A stretch of 64,000 nucleotides of DNA from Cedecea colo. Lineage in GTDB: Bacteria > Pseudomonadota > Gammaproteobacteria > Enterobacterales > Enterobacteriaceae. A program made the position numbers and the translations under genes. This document shows positions 54,746 through 64,000 of the stretch, piece after piece (within the stretch, counting starts at the first letter, position 1; each line of letters opens with the position of its first letter). The notes under the pieces are model-generated. The model worked only from the letters and a program-made list of their open reading frames with translations. It had not been told where the DNA came from and searched no databases. The stretch spans positions 62,001-126,000 of the forward strand of contig NZ_SOYS01000003.1 in assembly GCF_011808225.1 (NCBI RefSeq), given 5' to 3'.

Positions 54746-56317
54746 TCAGGTTACCGGGGCAGGGTTAAATACCGCCAGCGCGTTGTGTAATCCCCATTGA
54801 TCCGAAAAGGTTTTCTTGCGGCCGCTTGCGACATCAAGAATTAATTTAAACAGTTCCCAACCCACATCTTCAATGGTGGCCTCGCCGGTGGCGATGGTGC
54901 CCGCGTTGATATCCATCAGATCGTACCAACGGTTGGCCAGCGCGGTGCGGGTCGCCATTTTAATAACCGGTACTGCCAACAGGCCGTATGGCGTGCCGCG
55001 TCCGGTAGTGAAGACCTGCACGGTAATGCCGGATGCTACCTGTTGCGTGCCGCAGACAAAATCACTCGCTGGGGTGGCCGCATAGATAAGACCGCGTTTG
55101 GTTGGACGCTGACCCGGTGAAAGCACTTCCACAATCGCGCTCTGGCCTGATTTAGCGATGGAGCCAAGGGCTTTTTCCACCACGTTTGCCAGTCCGCCTT
55201 TTTTGTTTCCCGGTGACGGGTTGGCGCTGCGATCGGTTTTACCCATGTCCAGGTAGTTGTCGTACCATTCCATCTCTTCGAGCAGGCGTTTTCCTACTTC
55301 TTCATTGATGGCTCGCGGAGTTAACAGGTGAATGGCGTCACGGACCTCAGTGACTTCAGAGAACATTACCGTTGCACCGCAGCGCACTAAAAGATCGGCG
55401 GCATAGCCAACGGCCGGATTAGCCGTCACGCCTGAGAACGCATCGCTGCCGCCGCACTGCATACCGACTACCAGCTCTGAGGCCGGGCAGGTTTCCCGCT
55501 GACGCTGGTTAAGTTTTTGTAAGTGGCGCTCTGCAACGGCCAGAATATCCTCCACCATTGATTTGAAGCCGACGTGATGTTCATCCTGCAGACGGACGAT
55601 GCTGGCGTCGGCTGGTGAAATGGGCTGGACGTCGTCGGTACCTTCCAGCAGGCGTTCTGGCTGAAGTTTTTCACAGCCGAGGCCAATCACCATCACTTCG
55701 CCGCCGAAGTTTGGGTTCAGAGCAATATTATGAATGGTGCGAACAGGAATCACCGCGGCCGGGGCGTTAATGGCCACGCCGCAGCCATAAAGATGATTCA
55801 GTCCCACCACGCCGTCAACGTTCGGATAGCGGGGCAGTAAATCACGTTCAATGATTTTGATAACATAGTCCACAACGCCTGCGACGCAGTGCACGCTGGT
55901 AGTGATGCCGAGGAGATTTTTAGTGCCGACGCTGCCGTCTGCGTTGCGATAGCCTTCAAAAGTGTAACCTTCAAGTTTTGGCAACGGCTGCGGGACTTTT
56001 GTGGCCAATGGCAACGTATGCAGCGGCGGCGCTTCAGGCAGAGCCACCAATGATTCATCGATCCAGCTGCCTTGCTTAATGTCACGCACCGCATAGCCGA
56101 TCGTTTCACCGTAGCGAATAATTGCGCCACGGGCAGGAATATCGACCAGCGCAACTTTATGGCCCTGCGGGATATGCTCAATTAACGTCAGTCCATTCGC
56201 AAACTGAGCACCTGTTTTCAGGCCGTTGTCGTTAACAATAATGGCTACGTTATCGGCTTCATGAACCTTAATATAAAAGGCCGTAGGCGGTTGCTTTCTA
56301 ATTTCGATCTCTGACAT
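54746..56317 (-). CDS. garD: Galactarate dehydratase GarD
   Basis: A 523-residue UxaA/GarD-family dehydratase, the same length as E. coli GarD. The N-terminal SAF domain (about 1-95, with [17 protein letters not shown]) precedes the large domain with [38 protein letters not shown] and [20 protein letters not shown]. It converts galactarate to 5-keto-4-deoxy-D-glucarate using iron or manganese. It is divergent from garL-garR-garK. In E. coli it is activated by CdaR. The sequence is strongly conserved, so garD appears functional. Confidence 0.97.
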   Translation of the reverse strand: MSEIEIRKQPPTAFYIKVHEADNVAIIVNDNGLKTGAQFANGLTLIEHIPQGHKVALVDIPARGAIIRYGETIGYAVRDIKQGSWIDESLVALPEAPPLHTLPLATKVPQPLPKLEGYTFEGYRNADGSVGTKNLLGITTSVHCVAGVVDYVIKIIERDLLPRYPNVDGVVGLNHLYGCGVAINAPAAVIPVRTIHNIALNPNFGGEVMVIGLGCEKLQPERLLEGTDDVQPISPADASIVRLQDEHHVGFKSMVEDILAVAERHLQKLNQRQRETCPASELVVGMQCGGSDAFSGVTANPAVGYAADLLVRCGATVMFSEVTEVRDAIHLLTPRAINEEVGKRLLEEMEWYDNYLDMGKTDRSANPSPGNKKGGLANVVEKALGSIAKSGQSAIVEVLSPGQRPTKRGLIYAATPASDFVCGTQQVASGITVQVFTTGRGTPYGLLAVPVIKMATRTALANRWYDLMDINAGTIATGEATIEDVGWELFKLILDVASGRKKTFSDQWGLHNALAVFNPAPVT

Positions 56318-56664
56318 GTTTCACGCTTCTCCAGGTATAAATATATTTATAAAGTCGCGGCCTTAGATTAATTGTCGACTCAGGATCGCTCGCTACCTAA
56401 ATAATGTCAGGCCGATAAATATAAGGGTGTGATGCAGATCACCTAACGCCACCACGTCTTTCCTGACCGCAGCATAATATAAAAATATGTGCAATACGCC
56501 CCATCAATATGTACATATGCTTATAATAATCATCTTATAGCACTGCTTTCTTGTGCAATTGCCTAATGCACGCGCGTCCCGTGCTGATTATACTTTGTTG
56601 CGTGTCATAAACGCTGAATTAGTTACCGTTAGCAACGCTCATCAGAATAAACAGAACAAAACCT
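56318..56664. promoter_or_regulatory. Divergent garD / gar operon control region
   Basis: About 350 bases of AT-rich DNA with a strong CRP site (56428-56443) and presumably CdaR sites, which I could not delimit. No gene is visible. The rightward transcript would first cross the garP remnant, then garL. Confidence 0.55.
56428..56443. promoter_or_regulatory. CRP-cAMP binding site in the gar control region
   Basis: TGTGATGCAGATCACC matches TGTGA-N6-TCACA at 9 of 10 key bases, 111 bases upstream of garD. Confidence 0.8.
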
Positions 56665-56828
56665 GAATCAAAAAAGGGGAATGGAGCTAATGTTTAATAT
56701 TATTAATTATCTTTATCGCGCCGAAGATTAACTATGCTGACCGTGCCGCACTTTTTATATATCGATACCGATCGTGTCAGATAATAATCAAACGTATGGA
56801 ATTGCAGCAGCAAGCCATGAAACATTAA
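56665..56828 (+). pseudogene. garP: garP remnant: galactarate/glucarate permease with internal deletion
   Basis: Between garD and garL, where E. coli has the MFS permease gene garP, one frame (56691-56828) reads CLILLIIFIAPKINYADRAA. It then continues to [14 protein letters not shown] and a stop. The first part matches the start of TM1 of GarP (YLILLIIF...NYADRAT). The end matches the GarP C-terminus (IKRMELQ). About 400 codons between are missing. A TAA directly precedes 56691, and a one-base-shifted stretch (about 56668-56690) resembles the codons before TM1, so a frameshift has also occurred. The scar ends 10 bases before garL. Confidence 0.75.
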
Positions 56829-56838
56829 GGTAAACCTC

Positions 56839-57609
56839 ATGAATAACAACGTATTCCCGAATAAATTTAAGGCTGCGTTGGCGGCCCACCAGGTACAAAT
56901 CGGCTGCTGGTCGGCACTAGCTAACCCCATCAGCACCGAAGTACTGGGACTTGCCGGATTCGACTGGATTGTGCTGGATGGAGAACACGCTCCAAACGAT
57001 ATCACTACGTTTATTCCACAACTGATGGCGCTCACCGGCAGCCAGAGCGCCCCGGTCGTTCGTGCGCCCACTAACGATCCAGTGATAATTAAGCGTCTAC
57101 TGGATATCGGCTTCTATAACTTCCTGATTCCCTTTGTAGAAACTCAGGAAGAAGCGGCGCTGGCGGTTTCTTCTACGCGTTACCCACCGGAAGGTATTCG
57201 CGGCGTGTCCGTTTCGCATCGCGCCAATATGTTTGGCACCGTGCCGGACTATTTCGCTCAGTCGAACAAAAATATCACCGTTCTTGTGCAGATCGAAAGC
57301 CAGCAGGGCGTGGATAACGTGGATGCGATTGCGGGCACCAACGGTGTGGACGGCATCTTCGTCGGGCCAGGCGATCTGGCGGCGGCATTAGGCCATCTGG
57401 GCAACGCATCCCACCCGGAAGTGCAGCGTTGTATCCAGCACATTTTCGCCCGTGCCAAAGCGTTCGACAAACCAGCAGGGATTCTGGCGCCCGTTGAAGC
57501 AGACGCTAAACGTTACCTGGAATGGGGAGCGACTTTTGTAGCGGTTGGCAGCGATTTGGGCGTTTTCCGCTCTGCTACGCAGAAGCTGTGCGACCAGTTT
57601 AAAAAATAA
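56839..57609 (+). CDS. garL: 2-dehydro-3-deoxyglucarate aldolase GarL
   Basis: A 256-residue HpcH/HpaI-type class II aldolase, the same length as E. coli GarL. It has [22 protein letters not shown] (about 22-43), [10 protein letters not shown] with the metal/acid residues, [11 protein letters not shown] and [14 protein letters not shown]. It splits 5-keto-4-deoxy-D-glucarate into pyruvate and tartronate semialdehyde. It is now the first intact gene of the rightward gar operon because garP is deleted. AAGG lies 8-9 bases before the ATG. Confidence 0.96.
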   Translation: MNNNVFPNKFKAALAAHQVQIGCWSALANPISTEVLGLAGFDWIVLDGEHAPNDITTFIPQLMALTGSQSAPVVRAPTNDPVIIKRLLDIGFYNFLIPFVETQEEAALAVSSTRYPPEGIRGVSVSHRANMFGTVPDYFAQSNKNITVLVQIESQQGVDNVDAIAGTNGVDGIFVGPGDLAAALGHLGNASHPEVQRCIQHIFARAKAFDKPAGILAPVEADAKRYLEWGATFVAVGSDLGVFRSATQKLCDQFKK

Positions 57610-57641
57610 CTTCCATCCGTTAATAACGAGAGAGTAAAGCT

Positions 57642-58535
57642 ATGACAATGAAAGTTGGGTTTATCGGCCTTGGCATCATGGGCAAGCCAATGAGTAAAAA
57701 CCTTATTAAAGCCGGTTATTCGCTGGTGGTCACCGACCATAATGCAGAGGCGATTGCTGAAGTGATTGCCGCTGGTGCAGAAACTGCCACCACCCCAAAA
57801 GAAATTGCTGAGCAGTGCGATGTGGTAATCACTATGCTGCCTAATTCCCCACATGTGAAAGAGGTTGCGCTGGGTGAAAATGGCATTATTGAAGGGGCGA
57901 AACCGGGCACCGTGGTTATCGACATGAGCTCCATCGCGCCGCTGGCGAGCCGTGAAATCAGTGAGGCGTTGCAAGCCAAAGGCATCAATATGCTGGACGC
58001 GCCGGTCAGCGGCGGCGAACCAAAAGCTATCGACGGCACGCTGTCCGTAATGGTGGGTGGCGATAAAGCGATTTTCGATCGGTATTACGATCTGCTCAAA
58101 ACCATGGCAGGTTCCGTGGTGCATACCGGAGATATCGGGGCGGGCAACGTGACCAAACTGGCGAATCAGGTGATTGTGGCGCTGAATATTGCTGCAATGT
58201 CTGAAGCCTTAGTGCTGGCAACCAAGGCCGGCGTGAATCCTGAGCTGGTATTCCAGGCGATTCGTGGCGGCCTTGCGGGCAGCACCGTTCTGGAAGCGAA
58301 AGCGCCGATGGTGATGGACCGTAACTTCAAACCCGGTTTCCGTATCGATCTGCATATTAAAGATCTCGCGAATGCGCTGGATACTTCTCATGGCGTGGGC
58401 GCGCAGCTTCCTTTGACCGCTGCCGTTATGGAGATGATGCAGGCGCTGCGTGCTGACGGCCACGGTAACGACGACCACAGCGCAATTGCCTGCTACTACG
58501 AAAAACTGGCGAAAGTTGAAGTCACAAAGAATTGA
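57642..58535 (+). CDS. garR: Tartronate semialdehyde reductase GarR
   Basis: A 297-residue beta-hydroxyacid dehydrogenase. It has the N-terminal NAD(P) motif GFIGLGIMGKPMSKNL, the substrate loop DAPVSGGEPKAIDGTLSVMVGG (about 124-145) and catalytic Lys in GAGNVTKLANQV (about 168-179). It reduces tartronate semialdehyde to D-glycerate. MTM start at 57642 follows GAGAG; the second Met (57648) matches the E. coli start. The garK start lies 54 bases downstream. Confidence 0.96.
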   Translation: MTMKVGFIGLGIMGKPMSKNLIKAGYSLVVTDHNAEAIAEVIAAGAETATTPKEIAEQCDVVITMLPNSPHVKEVALGENGIIEGAKPGTVVIDMSSIAPLASREISEALQAKGINMLDAPVSGGEPKAIDGTLSVMVGGDKAIFDRYYDLLKTMAGSVVHTGDIGAGNVTKLANQVIVALNIAAMSEALVLATKAGVNPELVFQAIRGGLAGSTVLEAKAPMVMDRNFKPGFRIDLHIKDLANALDTSHGVGAQLPLTAAVMEMMQALRADGHGNDDHSAIACYYEKLAKVEVTKN

Positions 58536-58588
58536 GAGGACGCCTGGCGCACCCTGCTTTTCTCAGGCCGAATCAGGCATGGATTATT

Positions 58589-59734
58589 ATGAAAATCGTT
58601 ATTGCCCCCGACTCTTATAAAGAAAGCCTTTCCGCTATTGAAGTGGCACAGGCTATCGAAAAGGGGTTTCGTGAAATATTCCCTGATGCCCAATACGTTT
58701 CTGTCCCGGTCGCGGATGGCGGCGAGGGTACTGTCGATGCAATGATTAGTGCAACGCAGGGTTCTAAAGTTGTCTCGTTGGTCACCGGGCCGCTGGGCGA
58801 GACCGTGAAAGCCTGCTGGGGTATGTCTGGTGACGGTAAAACTGCATTTATCGAGATGGCGGAAGCCAGCGGTCTTGCGCTAGTGCCGATTGAGAAACGC
58901 AACCCGCTTGTGACCACCTCGCGCGGTACCGGAGAATTGATATTGCGTGCGCTGGATAGCGGCGTGCGCAATATCATTATCGGTATTGGCGGCAGCGCCA
59001 CTAACGATGGCGGCGCCGGGATGATGCAGGCGCTGGGCGCAAAATTGGTTGATGCGGCTGGCAAAGCGGTCAGCCCGGGCGGCGGCGGTTTGCTGAGTCT
59101 GAACAGCATTGATATTTCCGGGCTGGATAAGCGTCTGGAAAGCTGCGCGATTAACGTGGCATGCGATGTGACTAATCCATTGACTGGCGGTAACGGCGCA
59201 TCCCGAATTTTTGGGCCGCAGAAAGGCGCCAACGAGGCCATGATTGTCGAGCTGGATCGCAATCTGGCGCATTTTGCGCAAGTGATAAAAAAATATCTGC
59301 GTATAGATGTGGAAAACACACCGGGGGCGGGCGCAGCAGGCGGCATGGGAGCCGCGTTAATGGCCTTCCTTGGCGCTGATTTACGCAGCGGTATTGAGAT
59401 TGTTACCGAAGCCCTGAACCTGGAGGAGCATATACATAACTGCTCGCTGGTGGTGACAGGTGAAGGGCGCATGGATAGCCAAAGTATTCGTGGAAAAGTT
59501 CCCGTAGGCGTTGCGGCAGTAGCAAAAAGGTATCGTAAGCCGGTGATTGGCATTGCCGGCTCCCTGGCCTACGATGTTGCGGTGGTGCATCAGCACGGTA
59601 TTGATGCGGTGTTCAGCGTACTCAATAGCGTTGATACGCTGGATGAAGCGCTGAAAAACGCCTTCGAAAACATTTATCGCGCCTCGCGTAATATCGCCGC
59701 AACGGTTGCTATTGGCATGAAAACTACCGGCTAA
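58589..59734 (+). CDS. garK: Glycerate 2-kinase GarK
   Basis: A 381-residue type I glycerate kinase, the same length as E. coli GarK. It starts MKIVIAPDSYKESLSAIEVA. VADGGEGTVDAM, GIGGSATNDGGAGMMQALG (about 130-148) and GAGAAGGMGAALMAFLGA are family signatures. It phosphorylates D-glycerate to 2-phosphoglycerate, feeding lower glycolysis. The ATG at 58589 matches the family; a frame extension back to 58532 is unlikely. rnpB follows 42 bases downstream in the same direction, as in E. coli. Confidence 0.96.
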   Translation: MKIVIAPDSYKESLSAIEVAQAIEKGFREIFPDAQYVSVPVADGGEGTVDAMISATQGSKVVSLVTGPLGETVKACWGMSGDGKTAFIEMAEASGLALVPIEKRNPLVTTSRGTGELILRALDSGVRNIIIGIGGSATNDGGAGMMQALGAKLVDAAGKAVSPGGGGLLSLNSIDISGLDKRLESCAINVACDVTNPLTGGNGASRIFGPQKGANEAMIVELDRNLAHFAQVIKKYLRIDVENTPGAGAAGGMGAALMAFLGADLRSGIEIVTEALNLEEHIHNCSLVVTGEGRMDSQSIRGKVPVGVAAVAKRYRKPVIGIAGSLAYDVAVVHQHGIDAVFSVLNSVDTLDEALKNAFENIYRASRNIAATVAIGMKTTG

Positions 59735-59740
59735 GTCAGC

Positions 59741-59769
59741 GTGACATGGGCGCGTAAACCCTCTATACT
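59741..59769 (+). promoter_or_regulatory. rnpB promoter
   Basis: GTGACA (-35) and TATACT (-10) are separated by 17 bases. The predicted start, 8 bases after the -10, coincides with the 5' end of the RNase P RNA. A GC-rich discriminator (TCGCGCC) suggests growth-rate control, as in E. coli. Confidence 0.88.
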
Positions 59770-59776
59770 TCGCGCC

Positions 59777-60132
<356 letters not shown>

Positions 60133-60154
<22 letters not shown>

Positions 60155-60600
60155 CATTCAAGGAAACGCCCGGTACAGTGAAAATTGTACCGGGCGTTTT
60201 GCTGTGGATGCGGCGTAAAGATGAGCGACTGCTCACGACGCTCTTCATAAAAGAAAGCGGCTTAACGATCAGCTTCAACCATTCAAGGAAACGCCCGGTA
60301 CAGTGAAAATTGTACCGGGCGTTTTGCTGTGGATGCGGCGTAAAGATGAGCGACTGCTCACGACGCTCTTCATAAAAGAAAGCGGCTTAACGATCAGCTT
60401 CAGCCATTCAGGGAAACGCCCGGTACAGTGAAAAGTGTATCGGGCGTTTTGCTGTGGATGAGGCATCAGGATGAATGCCTGTCCACGACGCTCTTCATAA
60501 AAGGAAGCGGCTTAACGGTCAGCTTCAGCCATTCAAAGATGTCCCGTACAGTGAAAATTGTACCGGGCGTTTTGCTGTGGATGCGGCATCAGGATGAATG
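60133..60600 (+). repeat. 125-bp tandem repeats copying the rnpB 3' end and terminator
   Basis: CGGCTTAAC recurs at 60133, 60258, 60383 and 60508, a period of exactly 125. Each unit holds a copy of the last bases of rnpB, then CCATTCA, a terminator hairpin and a degenerate copy of the GATGAATGACTGTCCACGAC segment of rnpB. Units 1 and 2 are nearly identical; units 3 and 4 diverge. E. coli has similar repeats of about 113 bp with an unrelated terminator stem. The 60155-60622 gap holds no gene. Confidence 0.92.
60164..60200 (+). terminator. First rnpB terminator
   Basis: A perfect 13-bp stem, AAACGCCCGGTAC/GTACCGGGCGTTT, encloses a 10-base loop and ends in TTTT. It is repeated at 60289-60325, 60414-60450 (with stem changes) and 60539-60575 (weaker), giving four terminators in series. 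Confidence 0.9.
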
Positions 60601-60622
60601 ACGGTTCATAAGGCGTCTGGCA

Positions 60623-60886
60623 TTACTTTTTACGTATTAATAAAGAACGATCGATAAACTCATGCGTCACCGGATCGTAATAACGTGAAGGCCAGATTAG
60701 CCATGGCTCCGTTCCCAGCGCCTTCGCAATAATATATTCACCTTTGGGCCAGGGACGAGTTAAAGCATTAGCTAAGGTGGCCGAATTTAACCCAGCTTTG
60801 CGCGATTCTGCCGCAAGGGATGTTCCCCGTTTGCGAAGGCCTGCGATAATGTCCGCAGGATGCCAGTCCGTCTGTTCTTTATCCAT
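60623..60886 (-). CDS. sfsB: Ner/Nlp-family DNA-binding protein SfsB
   Basis: An 87-residue protein of the phage-Ner-like family, resembling E. coli SfsB (Nlp). It contains DWHPADIIAGLRKRGTSLAAESRKAGLNSATLANAL, a complete helix-turn-helix (about 6-41), then RPWPKGEYIIAKALGTEPWLIWPSRY. It is a few residues shorter at the C-terminus. E. coli SfsB was described as an activator of maltose genes in crp mutants; the normal role is unclear. GGAAGGAAC precedes the ATG. It lies next to ispB as in K-12. Confidence 0.9.
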   Translation of the reverse strand: MDKEQTDWHPADIIAGLRKRGTSLAAESRKAGLNSATLANALTRPWPKGEYIIAKALGTEPWLIWPSRYYDPVTHEFIDRSLLIRKK

Positions 60887-61117
60887 TGTTCCTTCCTATA
60901 ACAATCTTCTTTCCTGTGCATTTATGCTTCATTTGGAATTTATAACACATGTTGATTTAATAATTTCCAATAAAAAATAACAATGCTCAGATCTGTGTTT
61001 TAAAACACAAAACCATGTGAAAACTTATGCATAAGCGTTGCAGAGGAAGAGCGTCTGAAGAGGATAAACTGTTTTTATTGGAAACTTTGCGCGCCAGTTA
61101 ATGACGCGCAAGATAGA

Positions 61118-62089
61118 TTATCGATCGCGTTGAACAGCCATATGTGCCAGAGCAATTAAAGCTTCTTTATGCTCGTTTTCCGGCAAGGCGCTGAGGGCTT
61201 CGATGGCTTTATCCGCCTCTTGTTCTGCACGAAGGCGGGTCCACTCCAGCGAACCGCAAGCGGCCATTGCCTCCAGAACAGGCTGTAGCAAATGACGGCC
61301 GTTACCCTGCTCGATGGCTTCACGGATCATCCGGGTCTGTTCTGGCGTACCATTTCGCATGGCGTGCAGTAAAGGAAGCGTCGGTTTGCCTTCGTTAAGG
61401 TCATCTCCCACATTTTTACCCAGCGTTTGGCCATCCGCACTGTAGTCCAGTAAATCGTCGATAAGCTGGAAGGCAGTGCCAAGATAGCGTCCATAATCCT
61501 GTAAAGCCTGCTCCTGTTCGGCAGTAGCTTCGGCCAAAATTCCGGAGCATTGCGCTGCCGCTTCGAACAATCGCGCGGTTTTGCTGTAAATCACACGCAT
61601 ATAGCTTTCTTCGGTGATGTCCGGGTCGTTACAGTTCATCAACTGCAGCACTTCTCCTTCTGCAATCACGTTGACTGCTTCGGACATGACTTCAAGAACC
61701 TTCAGCGAGCCCAGTTGCGTCATCATCTGGAAGGCGCGGGTGTAGATAAAGTCCCCCACCAGAACGCTTGCCGCGTTACCAAATGCCGCGTTGGCCGTTG
61801 CTTTGCCGCGACGCATGTCTGATTCGTCTACCACATCGTCGTGAAGCAGCGTGGCGGTGTGGATAAACTCGATCAAAGCGGCAATGTTGATATGCGCGCG
61901 GCCCTGATAGCCGAGCGCTCGTGCGGCAAGTACCGCGATCGTTGGGCGTATGCGTTTCCCGCCGCCGCTAACGATGTAATAGCCTAACTGGTTGATCAGT
62001 TGAACATCCGAATTTAACTGTTCAAGGATGACCGCGTTGACACCCGCCATATCTTGCGCGGTTAACTCATTAATTTTTTCTAAATTCAT
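61118..62089 (-). CDS. ispB: Octaprenyl diphosphate synthase IspB
   Basis: A 323-residue trans-prenyltransferase, the same length as E. coli IspB. The first Asp-rich motif is in LLHDDVVDESDMRRGKA (about 82-98), the second in FQLIDDLLDYSADG (about 208-221), and GGGKRIRP lies at about 43-50. It extends farnesyl diphosphate to the C40 side chain of ubiquinone and menaquinone. The ATG at 62089 (MNLEKINELTAQDM) is chosen by homology over an in-frame start at 62122. It is divergent from rplU. Confidence 0.97.
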   Translation of the reverse strand: MNLEKINELTAQDMAGVNAVILEQLNSDVQLINQLGYYIVSGGGKRIRPTIAVLAARALGYQGRAHINIAALIEFIHTATLLHDDVVDESDMRRGKATANAAFGNAASVLVGDFIYTRAFQMMTQLGSLKVLEVMSEAVNVIAEGEVLQLMNCNDPDITEESYMRVIYSKTARLFEAAAQCSGILAEATAEQEQALQDYGRYLGTAFQLIDDLLDYSADGQTLGKNVGDDLNEGKPTLPLLHAMRNGTPEQTRMIREAIEQGNGRHLLQPVLEAMAACGSLEWTRLRAEQEADKAIEALSALPENEHKEALIALAHMAVQRDR

Positions 62090-62248
62090 CGCAGAAGTCT
62101 GGCTTACAGTCCTGTTTACCACATGTTGTTATGGAATAACGTGGAGGTAGAGAAGTGATAATGTAGTACAGATTGTACTGAAAAAACGAGGCAGATAAAC
62201 GTTGTCTGTGATGTTGCGTTTTTTTTCTACGAGTATGCACAATCGGGC

Positions 62249-62277
62249 TTGTCAAATGCTCCGTGTTTGCGTAATAT
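62249..62277 (+). promoter_or_regulatory. Sigma-70 promoter of rplU-rpmA-yhbE
   Basis: TTGTCA (-35) and TAATAT (-10) with a 17-base spacer, followed by a GC-rich discriminator (TCGCGCC). This gives a leader of about 65 bases before rplU. A strong promoter is expected for ribosomal proteins. Confidence 0.85.
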
Positions 62278-62293
62278 TCGCGCCCTATTGTGA

Positions 62294-62662
<369 letters not shown>

Positions 62663-62680
62663 TACAGAGGAGCAGATTAA

Positions 62681-62938
<258 letters not shown>

Positions 62939-62964
62939 GTTTTTCGCGTCCCGGTAACGGATTG

Positions 62965-62993
62965 AAGCCCCGCAACACGTTGCGGGGCTTTTT
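62965..62993 (+). terminator. Rho-independent terminator after rpmA
   Basis: The 12-bp perfect stem AAGCCCCGCAAC/GTTGCGGGGCTT with an AC loop runs into TTTTT. Confidence 0.92.
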
Positions 62994-63038
62994 ACATTCT
63001 GCGCCCGGTAAATTAATGCAGTACCAGGGAACTTCAGT

Positions 63039-64000
63039 ATGAAACAGCAGGCGGGGATCGGCATTCTTTTGGCATTAACCACGGCTGTTTGCTGGGGAGC
63101 TTTGCCAATAGCAATGAAGCAGGTGCTGACGGTCATGGAGCCGCCGACCGTGGTTTTTTACCGCTTCCTGATGGCCAGCCTTGGCCTGGGCTCCATTCTC
63201 GCCCTGCGCGGTAAGCTGCCTCCGATGCGTATTTTCCGCAAGCCGCGTTGGCTGGTGTTGCTGGCGATCGCCACGGGCGGCCTGTTCGGTAACTTTCTGC
63301 TGTTTAGTTCTTCCCTGCAGTACCTGAGCCCAACGGCTTCTCAGGTTATTGGCCAGCTTTCTCCCGTGGGGATGATGGTGGCAAGCGTGGTTGTGCTGAA
63401 AGAGAAAATGCGCGGCACGCAGGTCATTGGAGCCATAATGCTGCTTTGCGGGCTGGTGATGTTCTTTAATACCAGTCTGATAGAAATTTTTACCCGCCTG
63501 ACGGATTACACTCTTGGGGTGATTTTTGGCGTTCTGGCGGCGACGGTGTGGGTCACCTATGGCGTGGCGCAGAAGGTATTATTACGCCGTCTGGCCTCGC
63601 AACAGATCCTCTTTTTGCTGTACACTTTGTGTACTGTTGCGTTGTTGCCTTTAGCGCAGTTGAATATGATTTTTCAGCTTAGCGGGTGGCAACTGGCATG
63701 TTTAATTTTCTGCGGCCTGAATACGCTGGTTGGGTATGGGGCGCTGGCAGAAGCAATGGCCCGGTGGCAGGCGGCGCAGGTCAGCGCGCTTATTACGCTG
63801 ACGCCGCTGTTTACCTTGCTGTTTTCAGATTTATTAGCGTTAGCCTGGCCCGATTTCTTCGCCATGCCGTTGCTTAACCTCGTGGGTTATGCCGGCGCGT
63901 TTGTCGTGGTTGCGGGCGCTATGTATTCCGCCATTGGTCACCGTCTTTGGGGACGCTGGCACAAAACCGAAGCTGTCATTCCAGTACAACGTTCGGGCGA
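63039..64000 (+). CDS. yhbE: EamA-family transporter YhbE, nearly complete
   Basis: The frame stays open from the ATG at 63039 to the window end: 320 codons plus two bases. E. coli YhbE has 321 residues ending in Glu, so only the final base of the last codon and the stop are cut off. It starts MKQQAGIGILLALTTAVCWG and has two EamA repeats with about ten membrane helices; SLQYLSPTASQVIGQLSPVGMM and AEAMARWQAAQVSALITLTPL are family segments. The substrate is unknown. In E. coli it sits between rpmA and obgE. Confidence 0.93.
   Translation, partial: MKQQAGIGILLALTTAVCWGALPIAMKQVLTVMEPPTVVFYRFLMASLGLGSILALRGKLPPMRIFRKPRWLVLLAIATGGLFGNFLLFSSSLQYLSPTASQVIGQLSPVGMMVASVVVLKEKMRGTQVIGAIMLLCGLVMFFNTSLIEIFTRLTDYTLGVIFGVLAATVWVTYGVAQKVLLRRLASQQILFLLYTLCTVALLPLAQLNMIFQLSGWQLACLIFCGLNTLVGYGALAEAMARWQAAQVSALITLTPLFTLLFSDLLALAWPDFFAMPLLNLVGYAGAFVVVAGAMYSAIGHRLWGRWHKTEAVIPVQRSG

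Overview
The window is chromosomal DNA from a member of the Enterobacteriaceae. Most genes have recognisable Escherichia coli K-12 counterparts, in the same order and at nearly the same lengths. Several genes and whole clusters that K-12 lacks at these positions suggest a relative in the broad Enterobacter/Klebsiella/Kosakonia/Cedecea neighbourhood; the genus cannot be fixed from the sequence alone. REP-type palindromes lie in many gaps, as is usual in this family. All family and synteny statements come from memory and reading; nothing was searched or computed.

Layout. (1) 1-11.2 kb is the ytfB-fklB-cycA-ytfE-ytfF-[AraC regulator]-qorB-ytfH-cpdB-cysQ-ytfJ-ytfK block. The AraC regulator is extra relative to K-12. 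(2) 11.2-18.5 kb is an inserted cluster: an AllS-like LysR regulator, DUF2877, DUF1116, FdrA, an MFS carrier and a divergent carbamate kinase. It looks like the oxamate carbamoyltransferase/carbamate kinase module of allantoin catabolism, without the rest of that pathway. (3) 18.5-32.5 kb is ytfL-msrA-tamA-tamB-ytfP-ppa and the galactofuranose ABC transporter ytfQ-ytfR-ytfT-yjfF, which has a GalR-type operator upstream. (4) 32.6-34.2 kb is an extra chemoreceptor gene behind a near-perfect sigma-28 promoter. (5) 34.3-39.5 kb is fbp-mpl-yjgA-pmbA-cybC. (6) 39.5-48.7 kb is a second inserted cluster: a PRD-only protein, DUF2620, DUF4312, two membrane proteins (DUF4311, DUF4310), an amidohydrolase, DgaE- and DgaF-like enzymes, an exported lactonase-like beta-propeller and a PTS-regulated transcription factor. 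This is the best candidate for an undescribed uptake and catabolic system. (7) 48.7-53.3 kb is dolP-diaA-yraN-lpoA-rsmI. (8) 53.4-54.7 kb holds two small accessory genes in AT-rich DNA. (9) 54.7-59.7 kb is galactarate catabolism (garD, garL, garR, garK). The permease gene garP is reduced to a short in-frame scar. (10) 59.8-60.6 kb is rnpB followed by 125-bp tandem repeats carrying serial terminators. (11) 60.6-64 kb is sfsB-ispB-rplU-rpmA-yhbE; yhbE is cut by the window end.

Relative to K-12, regions 1-5 belong near 94-96 min and regions 7-11 near 70-72 min, so the window crosses rearrangement breakpoints. One lies at the region 6 cluster and another between rnpB and sfsB. Two intergenic regions 35 kb apart (1171-1332 and 36859-37028) carry related 126-128 bp elements. 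Each element is bracketed by a duplicated copy of the local terminator hairpin, which suggests a small mobile element that targets terminators.
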